From contig NZ_LRBG01000011.1 of NCBI RefSeq assembly GCF_001580545.1, positions 124,001 to 188,000 of the forward strand: a stretch of 64,000 nucleotides of DNA. Reading direction: 5' to 3'. Positions 55,844 through 64,000 of this stretch are shown here, in pieces (position 1 is the first letter of the stretch; every line of letters begins with the position of its first letter). The stretch comes from Paraburkholderia monticola. GTDB taxonomy: Bacteria > Pseudomonadota > Gammaproteobacteria > Burkholderiales > Burkholderiaceae. Made by a program: the position numbers and the translations under genes. The notes under the pieces are model-generated. The model was not told where the DNA came from, made no database searches, and saw only the letters and a list, made by a program, of their open reading frames with translations.

Positions 55844-57691
55844 CTAAGCGTGCCGTAATTCGTTGGCGACCACCTCGACGACTTCCTCCCACGCGCCCGG
55901 CTGCGGCTGACGCACGAGCGTCGCGCCGGGATACCACGGACTGCGCGAATCGCCGTCGAACCAGCGCCAGTCGGCGGCGAACGGCAGCATCAGCCAGAGC
56001 GGCTTGCGCAGCGCGCCCGCGAGGTGCGCGATCGAGGTGTCGATCGACACCACCGCGTCGAGCCGTTCGACGATCGCCGCGGTATCGGCAAAGTCGCCGA
56101 TGCGATCGTCGAAGCGATGGATCGTGGCCGCACGCGGATGCGTGTCGAGTGCCGCGCGTTCTTCGGCGGACAGATCGGGCTGCAATACGATCCAGTCGAT
56201 GCCGTCGAGCGCGAACAGCGGTTCGAGCGCGGCGAGCGGCATCGTCCGGGTCTCGTTGCGCTGGATGCGCCCCGACCACGCGAGTCCGATCTTGCGCTTC
56301 GCCTGACCGCCGAGCGAGCCGCGCCATTTGCGGCTATAGGACGGCGGCACGTTCAGATACGGCGTGCGGGCGGCAATCGTTTCGTAGGTCGTGCCGAGCG
56401 CCAAGGGCAAGCTCAGCAGCGGAATCTGCAGATCGGCGGCGGGGCTCGGCTGGCCTTGCGCGATCAGCGATACACGCCACGCCTGCGCGACCGGCGCGAT
56501 CAGCGGCAACAACTGCGGCTGCACTTCGAGCACGACGCGTGCGGCGCGAAGCGCTGCGAGCGGTACGAAGCGCACGAACTGCAGCGTGTCGCCGAGACCC
56601 TGTTCGGCATGGATCAGCAGCGTGTGCTTGTCGATCGATTCGCCGTGCCAGCGCGGCAGCGTCTGGATGGCCGGTTCCGCGACGGTTTGCAGGCGCCATT
56701 CGTATTCGGGCAGCCCGCGCTCGAAGTCGCGCATTGCCAGCCACGCGAGCGCACGGTTCATATGCGCGGACGCAAGATCGGGACGCAGCCGCAGCGCCTG
56801 ATCGAGCGCGCGCACCGCGGCCGCGTGCGCGCCGAGCGCCTGATGCGCGGTGCCGAGCGCGAGCCATGCGAGCGCGAATTGCGGATCGAGCCCGACCGCG
56901 CGCTCGAGATAGGGCAGCGCCTGTTCGGCCCGGCCGATCGCCGCGAGCGCGTTGCCCATGCCGTAGATGGCGGGCGGCAGGTTCGGCTGCAGACGCAGCG
57001 CCGCTTCGAAGGACGCGACCGCTTGCGCATGGCGGCCGGTTGCATCGAACGTGTTCGCGAGATTGAAGTGCGCGGCGACGAAGCGCGGCTCGGCGGCGAG
57101 CGCGGCCTCGAAGCAGGGCATCGCCTCCTCCGGCCGATCGAGCGCGTTCAGCGACATGCCCATGTTGTTCAGCGCGCCCGCATGACCGGGGCGCAGTTCG
57201 AGCGCGCGCCGGAACGACGCGATCGCGTCCGCGTGACGGCCGAGCGCGTGCAGCGCGTTGCCGAGATTGTTGTGCGACGACGCGTCGTTCGGCTGCAGGC
57301 GCAGCGAGCGCTCGAACGCATCGGCGGCGTCTTCGTGACGGCCCATCGACGCGTACGCGTTGCCGAGGTTGTAGTGCGCCATCGGGAACGTCGGCGCGAG
57401 CGTCAGTGCGTTGCGGAACTGCTCGATCGCGGCGTCGATCTGGCCGAGCGCCTTCAGCGCATTGCCGAGGTTCAACTGCAGCGCGGCGTCTTCAGGGCGC
57501 AGGTCGACCGCGCGCCGCACCAGCGCTGCGGCTTCGGCGTGCTGGCCTTGCTGATGGCGCAGCACGCCGAGCAGATGCAGCGCATCGACGTGGCTGGGGT
57601 CGTGGTCGAGCGTGGCGCGGTAGTCGCGTTCGGCGTCGTCGAGGCGGCCGTCACGATGTGCCGCGAACGCGCGGTCAAATACAGGTTGCAT
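55844..57691 (-). CDS. TPR protein with glycosyltransferase 9-like C-terminus
   Basis: 615 residues. Residues 1 to about 355 are about ten tetratricopeptide repeats of 34 residues, with repeated pieces such as ALNNMGMSLNALDRPEEAM and AHYNLGNAYASMGRHEDAA. Residues about 360-610 resemble the GT9/OGT-like domain of bacterial TPR proteins (HAEQGLGDTLQFVRFVPL, GLAWSG, VVSIDTSIAHLAGAL, PFAADWRWF). The ATG at 57691 is used; a GTG 16 codons upstream keeps the frame but lacks a ribosome binding site. A protein- or sugar-modifying role is possible but unproven. Confidence 0.85.
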   Translation of the reverse strand: MQPVFDRAFAAHRDGRLDDAERDYRATLDHDPSHVDALHLLGVLRHQQGQHAEAAALVRRAVDLRPEDAALQLNLGNALKALGQIDAAIEQFRNALTLAPTFPMAHYNLGNAYASMGRHEDAADAFERSLRLQPNDASSHNNLGNALHALGRHADAIASFRRALELRPGHAGALNNMGMSLNALDRPEEAMPCFEAALAAEPRFVAAHFNLANTFDATGRHAQAVASFEAALRLQPNLPPAIYGMGNALAAIGRAEQALPYLERAVGLDPQFALAWLALGTAHQALGAHAAAVRALDQALRLRPDLASAHMNRALAWLAMRDFERGLPEYEWRLQTVAEPAIQTLPRWHGESIDKHTLLIHAEQGLGDTLQFVRFVPLAALRAARVVLEVQPQLLPLIAPVAQAWRVSLIAQGQPSPAADLQIPLLSLPLALGTTYETIAARTPYLNVPPSYSRKWRGSLGGQAKRKIGLAWSGRIQRNETRTMPLAALEPLFALDGIDWIVLQPDLSAEERAALDTHPRAATIHRFDDRIGDFADTAAIVERLDAVVSIDTSIAHLAGALRKPLWLMLPFAADWRWFDGDSRSPWYPGATLVRQPQPGAWEEVVEVVANELRHA

Positions 57692-57900
57692 GACGGGGAG
57701 GGCATTCGGATCAATCAGACTGAGGCCGCATTTTCCCACACTTGCGCAAGCGGCCCGGATTTGAGGGGATCGTGAGCCTGTCGTGAACGTCGGGCGTCAC
57801 ACCCGCGTGCGACTCTCCCGGCGCGCGATTGATGCAGCGCACCCGTGTGCCCATGAGCGGCGGCGTACACTAGAACGCATTGTTGCCTCCGGAGTTCCGC

Positions 57901-59580
57901 ATGGACGCTGCCGCCTATGACGCGTCGCCGGTGCTGATCGTCGGGGCCGGTCCCACCGGACTTGCCGCAGCGATGAGTCTCGCGCGCGCCCATATCCCCG
58001 TGCGTCTGATCGACAAAGCGCCGCAGCCGAATCCGTACTCGCGCGCGATCGGCATCCAGGCGCGCACGCTCGAACTGCTCGAGCAGCATCGGCTGGTCGA
58101 ACCGTTTCTGGAGCTCGGCCATCGCGCGCGCGTTGCGAATCTGTTTTCGAACGGCATGCGGCTTGCGCAACTCGATTTCGATCCGCTGCACACGCGCTAT
58201 CCGTATCTGCTGTTTCTCGACCAGTCGGTGACCGAGCGGCTCCTGACCGAGCATCTGGCGACGCTCGGCGTGAAGGTCGAGCGCGGTGTCGAGCTGATGG
58301 CGTTCATGCAAGGCTCCGCGAGTATTCAAACGACGCTGCGCCGCGCGGACGGCCGCACGGAAGCCATGCGCCCGTCCTATCTGATCGCGGCCGACGGCGC
58401 GCACAGCTCGATTCGCCGTCGCCTCGGCCTGAACTTCGAGGGCAAGACCTTCGAGCAGACCTTCCTGCTCGCCGACCTGCACGCCGAAACCGACTGGCCC
58501 GACGACGAGTTCCATATCTTCGCCTCGGGCGACGGTCTAGTCGCGCTATTTCCAATGGGTCACGGCCGTCATCGTCTGATCGCCGATCATGCGCCCGAGC
58601 CCCCGCTGGACCCGGCGCCGGAGCCGTCGCTCGAGCAATGCAAGGCGCTGATCGCGCGACGCGTGCGCGAGCGCGTCGACGTGTCCGATCTCGCGTGGTC
58701 GTCGTATTTCCGCGTCAATAGCCGGATGGTCGATCGGCTGCGCGTGGGCCGCATCTTCCTCGCCGGCGACGCGGCGCACGTGCACAGCCCCGCCGGCGCG
58801 CAGGGCATGAACACCGGCATCCAGGAAGCGCTCAATCTCGGCTGGAAACTCGCGCGCGTGATCGGCGGCGCGGCGCCGGATCGCCTGCTCGATACGTATC
58901 ACGCCGAACGGCATCCGATCGAGCGCGACGTGCTGCGCCAGACCGGCTTCATCACGCAGATGGCCGAGGCCGGTCACGGTCCGCTGAAGCTGCTGCGCGA
59001 GCGCGTGATGCCGGTGCTGGCCGCGCTCGGTCCGCTGCGCGACGCCGCGCGCGCGACGATCAGCGAACTGGCGATCCAGTACCGGCGCAGTCCGCTCACA
59101 CTCGAACGCGTGCTCGACGGCGGCCCGCGCGCGGGCGAGCGCGCGCCGGACGCGCTCGTGCATGTGATCGACGGTCCGCTGGGGCGCGCACCCGGCGTCG
59201 GCTGCATTTTCGATCTGCACGATCCGGCGTTCTTCTCGTTGTTCCTGCTGGTGCCGCCGCTGCCCGTCGACGACACGCCGCTCGATCCCGCCGCGAAGCA
59301 TGCGCCGCCGCCGGACCCGGAGGTCGAGAAACTCGCCGCCGAGGTCGAGCGGCTGCTGCCGAACGCGGTGCGTGTCTGGCGCATCACCGATACGAGCGGC
59401 GATGGCGGCCCGGCGCTGTCCGAATCGTATGGGCGCACGCGGCCGTCGTTTTATCTGGTGCGCCCGGACGGCTATATCAGCGCGCGCGGACGCACCGGCT
59501 CGGACCTGCACGGTCTCGTGAGGCACTGCGAGGCGTGGTTTGCGGTGGGGGGAGAGATACCGGAGCAGGCGACCTTGTGA
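57901..59580 (+). CDS. Class A flavin monooxygenase (PheA/TfdB/PHBH-like)
   Basis: 559-residue FAD and NAD(P)H-dependent monooxygenase. FAD-binding GAGPTGLAAA is near the N-terminus, DG motif ADGAHSSIRR in the middle, and GD motif GRIFLAGDAAHVHSPAGAQG after it, with NTGIQEALNLGWKLA. The C-terminal thioredoxin-like part is as in phenol hydroxylases. The aromatic substrate is unknown. GGAG seven bases before the ATG at 57901 fixes the start. Confidence 0.88.
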   Translation: MDAAAYDASPVLIVGAGPTGLAAAMSLARAHIPVRLIDKAPQPNPYSRAIGIQARTLELLEQHRLVEPFLELGHRARVANLFSNGMRLAQLDFDPLHTRYPYLLFLDQSVTERLLTEHLATLGVKVERGVELMAFMQGSASIQTTLRRADGRTEAMRPSYLIAADGAHSSIRRRLGLNFEGKTFEQTFLLADLHAETDWPDDEFHIFASGDGLVALFPMGHGRHRLIADHAPEPPLDPAPEPSLEQCKALIARRVRERVDVSDLAWSSYFRVNSRMVDRLRVGRIFLAGDAAHVHSPAGAQGMNTGIQEALNLGWKLARVIGGAAPDRLLDTYHAERHPIERDVLRQTGFITQMAEAGHGPLKLLRERVMPVLAALGPLRDAARATISELAIQYRRSPLTLERVLDGGPRAGERAPDALVHVIDGPLGRAPGVGCIFDLHDPAFFSLFLLVPPLPVDDTPLDPAAKHAPPPDPEVEKLAAEVERLLPNAVRVWRITDTSGDGGPALSESYGRTRPSFYLVRPDGYISARGRTGSDLHGLVRHCEAWFAVGGEIPEQATL

Positions 59581-59629
59581 GCAGCGCCGCCGCGCCGGGT
59601 TGATCGGGGGAAACGGCCCGAGCCTGAAG

Positions 59630-59884
59630 CTAAGCCGTCGACGCCTGCGCCGGCGTCAACTTCTCGCGATACCTGACGATCGCCTCGCGCGTGAAATCCG
59701 ACAGCGCAATGCCATACGTGTCCGGCGCTTCGTCGAGCGTCGCGAGCAACGCGCGCCGCATGCGCGGCTCCCAGGAGCGGCGGATGTGTTCGGCGACGCC
59801 GGTCAGCGCTTCCTCGTGATCGGGCATCGACTCGAAGAAGTCGCCGATCCGGTTCGCCATGTCGATCAGATTCCGTTTATCCAT
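59630..59884 (-). CDS. fdsD: NAD-dependent formate dehydrogenase delta subunit
   Basis: 84-residue FdsD protein, required for activity or maturation of soluble FDH. The family signature is NLIDMANRIGDFFESMPDHEEA followed by GVAEHIRRSWEPRMR. The ATG at 59884 follows GTGAGGCGAGCG, and the gene begins eight bases after fdsA. Confidence 0.93.
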   Translation of the reverse strand: MDKRNLIDMANRIGDFFESMPDHEEALTGVAEHIRRSWEPRMRRALLATLDEAPDTYGIALSDFTREAIVRYREKLTPAQASTA

Positions 59885-59892
59885 CGCTCGCC

Positions 59893-62877
59893 TCACTTGC
59901 CCGCAGTGACGGCCGCGGCCGCATTGGCCAACTCGCCCTGCCTGAGCAGTTCGAGCTGTTCGCTGCTGAAGCGCGAATAGTCTTTCTGCCATTGCGAGGG
60001 CTGCTCGACCGGCATCACCTGCACCGCGGTCACTTTGTATTCGGGGCAGTTGGTCGCCCAGTCGGAGCTGTCGGTCGTGATCACGTTCGCGCCGGATTCG
60101 GGGAAGTGGAACGTCGTATAGACGACGCCCGGCTGCATGCGCTCGGTCACCTTCGCACGCAACACGGTCTGTCCCGCGCGCGATTCGATGCCGACCCAGT
60201 CGCCGGTTTTGATGCCGCGCTCCTCGGCGTCGTGCGGATGCAGTTCGAGCCGGTCCTCGTCATGCCAGCGCGAGTTTTCGGTGCGACGGGTCTGCGCGCC
60301 GACGTTGTACTGCGACAGGATGCGGCCGGTCGTCAGCAGCAGCGGATACTTGCGCGTCACTTTCTCCGGCGAGGCGATGAACTTCGTGATCACGAACTTG
60401 CCCTTGCCGCGCACGAAGGTATCGACGTGCATCGTCGGCGTGCCATCGGGCGCGTCTTCGTTGCAGGGCCACTGGATGCTGCCCATTTCGTCGAGCTTCT
60501 GATACGACACGCCGTGGAAGGTCGGGGTGAGCCGCGCGATCTCGTCCATGATTTCGGACGGATGCGTGTAGTCCATCTCGTAGCCGAGCGCGCGCGACAG
60601 CAGCAAGGTCACTTCCCAGTCCGCGTAGCCGCCGAGCGGCGGCATCACCTTGCGCACGCGCGAGATGCGTCGCTCGGCATTGGTGAACGTGCCGTCCTTT
60701 TCGAGGAACGACGAACCGGGCAGCAGCACGTGCGCGTACTTGGCGGTCTCGTTCAGGAAGATGTCCTGCACGACGATGCATTCCATCGACGACAGCGCCG
60801 CCGCCACATGATGCGTGTTCGGATCCGACTGCACGATGTCCTCGCCCTGGCAGTAGAGGCCCTTGAAGCTGCCGTGCAGCGCGGCGTCGAACATGTTCGG
60901 AATGCGCAGGCCCGGCTCCGGTTGCAGCGTGACATGCCATGCGTTTTCGAACTGGGTGCGCACGAGCGTGTCGCCGATGTGCCGATAGCCCGGCAACTCG
61001 TGCGGGAACGAGCCCATGTCGCACGAGCCTTGCACGTTGTTCTGGCCACGCAGCGGATTCACACCGACACCCTCGCGGCCGACGTTGCCGGTCGCCATCG
61101 CGAGGTTCGCGATGCCGATCACCATCGTCGAGCCTTGCGCGTGTTCGGTGACGCCGAGGCCGTAGTAGATTGCTGCGTTGCCTGCGCTCGCATAGAGGCG
61201 GGCGGCTTCGCGCACTTGTTGCGCGGGCACGCCGGTCGCTGCTTCGGTCGCTTCGGGCGAGTTTTCCGGCAGCACGACGAAATCGCGCCATTGCTCGAAC
61301 GCGCGCGTTTCGCAGCGCTCGGCGACGAATGCTTCGTCGAGCAGGCCTTCCGTGACGATCACATGCGCGAGCGCGTTGACGATCGCGACGTTGGTGCCGG
61401 GCCGCAATTGCAGATGGTGCGAGGCCTTCACGTGCGGCGTATCGACGATATCGATCCGGCGCGGATCGACGACGATCAGCTTCGCACCCTCGCGCACGCG
61501 CCGCTTCAGACGCGAGCCGAACACCGGATGGCCGTCGGTCGGATTCGCGCCGATCACCATGATCACGTCGGCTTTGTCGACGGAGGCGAACGTCTGCGTG
61601 CCTGCCGATTCGCCGAGCGTCGTCTTCAGACCATAGCCGGTCGGCGAATGGCAGACGCGTGCGCAGGTGTCGACGTTGTTGTTGCCGAAGGCGGCGCGCA
61701 CGAGCTTCTGCACGAGGTAGGTTTCCTCGTTCGTACAGCGCGACGACGTAATGCCGCCGATCGAGTCGCGCCCATGCTTCGCCTGAATGCGGCGGAATTC
61801 CGACGCCGCATACGAGATCGCTTCGTCCCAGCTGACTTCGCGCCACGGGTCGGTGATCTTCGCGCGGATCATCGGCTTCTTGATGCGGTCCTTGTGCGTC
61901 GCGTAGCCCCACGCGAAGCGGCCCTTCACGCACGCATGGCCTTCGTTGGCCTGGCCGTTCTTGTGCGGCACCATCCGCACGACCTGATTGCCCTTCATCT
62001 CGGCCTTGAACGAGCAGCCGACGCCGCAATACGCGCAGGTCGTGACGACCGAGTGCTCGGGCTGGCCGAGCATCACGATGGATTTCTCCTGCAGGGTCGC
62101 GGTCGGGCACGCGGCGACGCACGCGCCGCACGACACGCACTCCGAGTCCATGAACGGCTGGTTCTCGCTGGCCGCGACGCGCGATTCGAAGCCGCGTCCG
62201 GTGATCGTCAGCGCGAATGTGCCCTGGGTTTCCTCACAGGCGCGCACGCAGCGGTTGCAGACGATGCACTTCGAGGGGTCGTACGTGAAGTACGGATTCG
62301 ATTCGTCCTTCCTGTCCTTCAGATGATTCGCGCCGTCGAAGCCATAGCGCACTTCGCGCAGGCCCGTCACGCCCGCCATGTCCTGCAGTTCGCAGTCGCC
62401 GTTGGCGGGGCAGGTCAGGCAATCGAGCGGATGGTCGGAGATGTACAGCTCCATCACATTGCGGCGCAGCGTCTGCAGACGGTCGGTCTGCGTGCGCACC
62501 TTCATGCCGGCTTCGACCGGCGTCGTGCAGGACGCCGGATAGCCGCGCCGTCCTTCGATTTCGACGAGGCACAGACGGCATGAGCCGAACGGTTCGAGCG
62601 AATCGGTCGCGCACAGCTTCGGAACGTTGACGCCGGCCTCGGCCGCCGCGCGCATCACCGACGTGCCGGCCGGGACCGTCACCGCCTGGCCGTCGATTTC
62701 GAGCGTCACGTCGACGTCCGAGTGACGGGCGGGGGTGCCGTAGTCGGTGTCGTCGAAGAATGGGTTGGCGGCGCGTGCCTGGGCTTGCGACTTGCACGCG
62801 CAGTTGCCTGAGCCGCATCCGCCCCCCAAGGGGACTTCCTTCGGGGCGCCGGCAGGAGAGTTGAAGTGATCGGACAT
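59893..62877 (-). CDS. fdsA: NAD-dependent formate dehydrogenase alpha subunit
   Basis: 994-residue catalytic subunit that oxidises formate to CO2. An N-terminal tail with several cysteines (GGGCGSGNCACK, residues 18-29) precedes a [2Fe-2S] domain (EPFGSCRLCLVEI), a His/Cys cluster region (SDHPLDCLTCPANGDCELQD), two [4Fe-4S] motifs (CIVCNRCVRAC, CVSCGACVAAC), a further [4Fe-4S] site (CAYCGVGC) and the molybdopterin domain. The Mo ligand is a cysteine, not selenocysteine, in ARVCHSPTG (Cys409). Bis-MGD binding motifs run to the end. Confidence 0.95.
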   Translation of the reverse strand: MSDHFNSPAGAPKEVPLGGGCGSGNCACKSQAQARAANPFFDDTDYGTPARHSDVDVTLEIDGQAVTVPAGTSVMRAAAEAGVNVPKLCATDSLEPFGSCRLCLVEIEGRRGYPASCTTPVEAGMKVRTQTDRLQTLRRNVMELYISDHPLDCLTCPANGDCELQDMAGVTGLREVRYGFDGANHLKDRKDESNPYFTYDPSKCIVCNRCVRACEETQGTFALTITGRGFESRVAASENQPFMDSECVSCGACVAACPTATLQEKSIVMLGQPEHSVVTTCAYCGVGCSFKAEMKGNQVVRMVPHKNGQANEGHACVKGRFAWGYATHKDRIKKPMIRAKITDPWREVSWDEAISYAASEFRRIQAKHGRDSIGGITSSRCTNEETYLVQKLVRAAFGNNNVDTCARVCHSPTGYGLKTTLGESAGTQTFASVDKADVIMVIGANPTDGHPVFGSRLKRRVREGAKLIVVDPRRIDIVDTPHVKASHHLQLRPGTNVAIVNALAHVIVTEGLLDEAFVAERCETRAFEQWRDFVVLPENSPEATEAATGVPAQQVREAARLYASAGNAAIYYGLGVTEHAQGSTMVIGIANLAMATGNVGREGVGVNPLRGQNNVQGSCDMGSFPHELPGYRHIGDTLVRTQFENAWHVTLQPEPGLRIPNMFDAALHGSFKGLYCQGEDIVQSDPNTHHVAAALSSMECIVVQDIFLNETAKYAHVLLPGSSFLEKDGTFTNAERRISRVRKVMPPLGGYADWEVTLLLSRALGYEMDYTHPSEIMDEIARLTPTFHGVSYQKLDEMGSIQWPCNEDAPDGTPTMHVDTFVRGKGKFVITKFIASPEKVTRKYPLLLTTGRILSQYNVGAQTRRTENSRWHDEDRLELHPHDAEERGIKTGDWVGIESRAGQTVLRAKVTERMQPGVVYTTFHFPESGANVITTDSSDWATNCPEYKVTAVQVMPVEQPSQWQKDYSRFSSEQLELLRQGELANAAAAVTAGK

Positions 62878-62892
62878 GGTGAACTCCTGGAG

Positions 62893-64000
62893 TCAGGCCG
62901 CGGCCGCTTTGGTGGCGTGGTCGGCAGTGGAATCGGCGGCGAGACCGAAGTCTTCAGGGAAATGATCGAGCGCGGACAGCACCGGAAACGGCGTCATGCC
63001 GCCCATCGCGCACAGCGAGCCGGACACCATCGTGTCGCACAGATCGCGCAGCAGTTGCACCTGACGCGTCGACGTGTCGCCATCGCGAATCCGTGCGATC
63101 ACCTCGACGCCGCGCGTCGAGCCGATCCGGCACGGCGTGCACTTGCCGCACGATTCGAGCGCGCAGAAGTGCATCGCGTATTGGGCGAGCTCGGCGAGAT
63201 TCGAGGTGTTGTCATGCACGACGAGACCGCCGTGACCGATTACCGCGCCGACCGCCGCATACGCCTCGTAGTCCATCGGAATGTCCCACTGGCTTTGCGG
63301 CAGATAGGTGCCGAGCGGACCGCCGACCTGCACCGCACGCGCCGGGCGGCCGCTCGCGGTGCCGCCGCCGAAGTCGTCGAGCAGTTCGCGCAAGGTCACG
63401 CCGAACGCGAGTTCGACGAGGCCGCCTCGCTTGATGTTGCCAGCCAGCTGGAACGGCAGCGTGCCGCGCGAGCGGCCCATGCCGAAGTCTTTATAGAACG
63501 CCGCGCCGCGCGCGAAGATGATCGGCACGGTGGCGAGCGTGATCACGTTGTTGATCACGCTCGGCTGGCCGTAGAGACCCGCGAGCGCGGGCACCGGCGG
63601 CTTCGCGCGGACGATGCCGCGCTTGCCTTCGAGCGATTCGAGCAGCGCGGTTTCCTCGCCGCACACATACGAGCCCGCGCCTTTCGCGACGAACAGCTCG
63701 AAACGGTGCGCGCTCGACAGCACACTGTCGCCGAGCCAGCCGGCTGCACGCGCCCGGGCGATGGCCGCCTCAAGCGTCGCGATCGAGTGCGGATATTCGC
63801 TGCGCACATAGATATAGCCGACGGTCGCGCCGGTCACGACGCCCGCGATGATCATGCCCTCGATCAGCATGTACGGATCGCTTTCCATCACGAGACGATC
63901 GGAGAAGGTGCCCGAATCGCCTTCGTCGGCATTGCAGACGACGTATTTCTGTGCGGCCTTCGCGCCACGTACCGTGCGCCATTTGATGCCAGCCGGGAAG
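62893..64000 (-). CDS. fdsB: NAD-dependent formate dehydrogenase beta subunit (partial)
   Basis: The start lies outside the window; the visible 368 codons form the C-terminal part of the NADH/FMN-binding subunit. An FMN-loop motif GAGSYVCGEETALLESLEG and the [4Fe-4S] motif ESCGKCTPCRIGSTRG are intact. The frame is open to the edge, and the sequence before the internal codon at 63891 (CNADEGDSGTFSDR) is the conserved NuoF-type segment, so that codon is not the start. It precedes fdsA by 15 bases. Confidence 0.95.
   Translation of the reverse strand, partial: FPAGIKWRTVRGAKAAQKYVVCNADEGDSGTFSDRLVMESDPYMLIEGMIIAGVVTGATVGYIYVRSEYPHSIATLEAAIARARAAGWLGDSVLSSAHRFELFVAKGAGSYVCGEETALLESLEGKRGIVRAKPPVPALAGLYGQPSVINNVITLATVPIIFARGAAFYKDFGMGRSRGTLPFQLAGNIKRGGLVELAFGVTLRELLDDFGGGTASGRPARAVQVGGPLGTYLPQSQWDIPMDYEAYAAVGAVIGHGGLVVHDNTSNLAELAQYAMHFCALESCGKCTPCRIGSTRGVEVIARIRDGDTSTRQVQLLRDLCDTMVSGSLCAMGGMTPFPVLSALDHFPEDFGLAADSTADHATKAAAA

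Noticed and set aside
59992..62583. 863-codon plus-strand open frame opposite fdsA
   Set aside because: Composition is arginine/histidine/alanine-rich, typical of antisense reading of GC-rich genes. fdsA carries every expected Fe-S motif.

Overview
The window is GC-rich chromosomal DNA of a Burkholderiaceae beta-proteobacterium, most likely Paraburkholderia or a close Burkholderia relative. The call rests on the gene order rph / yicC-gmk-rpoZ-spoT / greB, the OmpC-type porin beginning MKKTLM, the FdsBAD formate dehydrogenase and the xdhABC-deaminase operon. It rests on protein motifs and order, not on a database search. No IS element, integrase, CRISPR array or rRNA gene was seen.

Left part (1-20.5 kb) is mostly core genome. 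RNase PH (-) faces yicC, gmk, rpoZ and the bifunctional (p)ppGpp enzyme (+). A phage-type DUF2591 protein, two tandem tRNA-Arg(ACG) genes, greB, a porin, a cold-shock protein, an exonuclease/GIY-YIG fusion, a secreted chorismate mutase, an acyltransferase, tRNA-Thr(CGT), fructose-1,6-bisphosphatase, a HigBA toxin-antitoxin pair, aminopeptidase N and a DUF4136 lipoprotein follow. A compact promoter/three-hairpin/poly-T unit near 8.7 kb is a candidate small RNA. Three small proteins are supported mainly by strong ribosome binding sites.

The centre (21.0-39.9 kb) is an aryl polyene (APE) pigment cluster. Sixteen plus-strand genes, nearly all overlapping or touching, encode a chain-length-factor-like ketosynthase, acyltransferases, two acyl carrier proteins, an adenylating ligase fused to a dehydratase, an aromatic amino acid ammonia-lyase, a thioesterase, a LolA-like carrier, an MMPL exporter, a second dehydratase, a ketoreductase and three ketosynthases. 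A lipoprotein gene follows the operon. Beyond it a methyltransferase and a flavin-dependent halogenase-like enzyme diverge from each other. The inferred product is a membrane-anchored, possibly O-methylated and halogenated polyene made by a type II PKS-like system. The DNA before the operon carries a remnant of a TMEM165/GDT1-family gene and a 52-bp imperfect palindrome.

Right part (39.9-64 kb). A minus-strand purine-base operon (xdhA, xdhB, xdhC, an adenine-deaminase-like enzyme, guanine deaminase) would take adenine and guanine to xanthine and urate. Then come dsbB, an amidase, a CPA2 antiporter, a class I glutamine amidotransferase-like hydrolase with a long disordered N-terminus, a GNAT acetyltransferase, a citrate-type MFS symporter, a TPR/glycosyltransferase-like protein, a class A flavin monooxygenase, and the NAD-dependent formate dehydrogenase genes fdsB (cut by the window edge), fdsA and fdsD.
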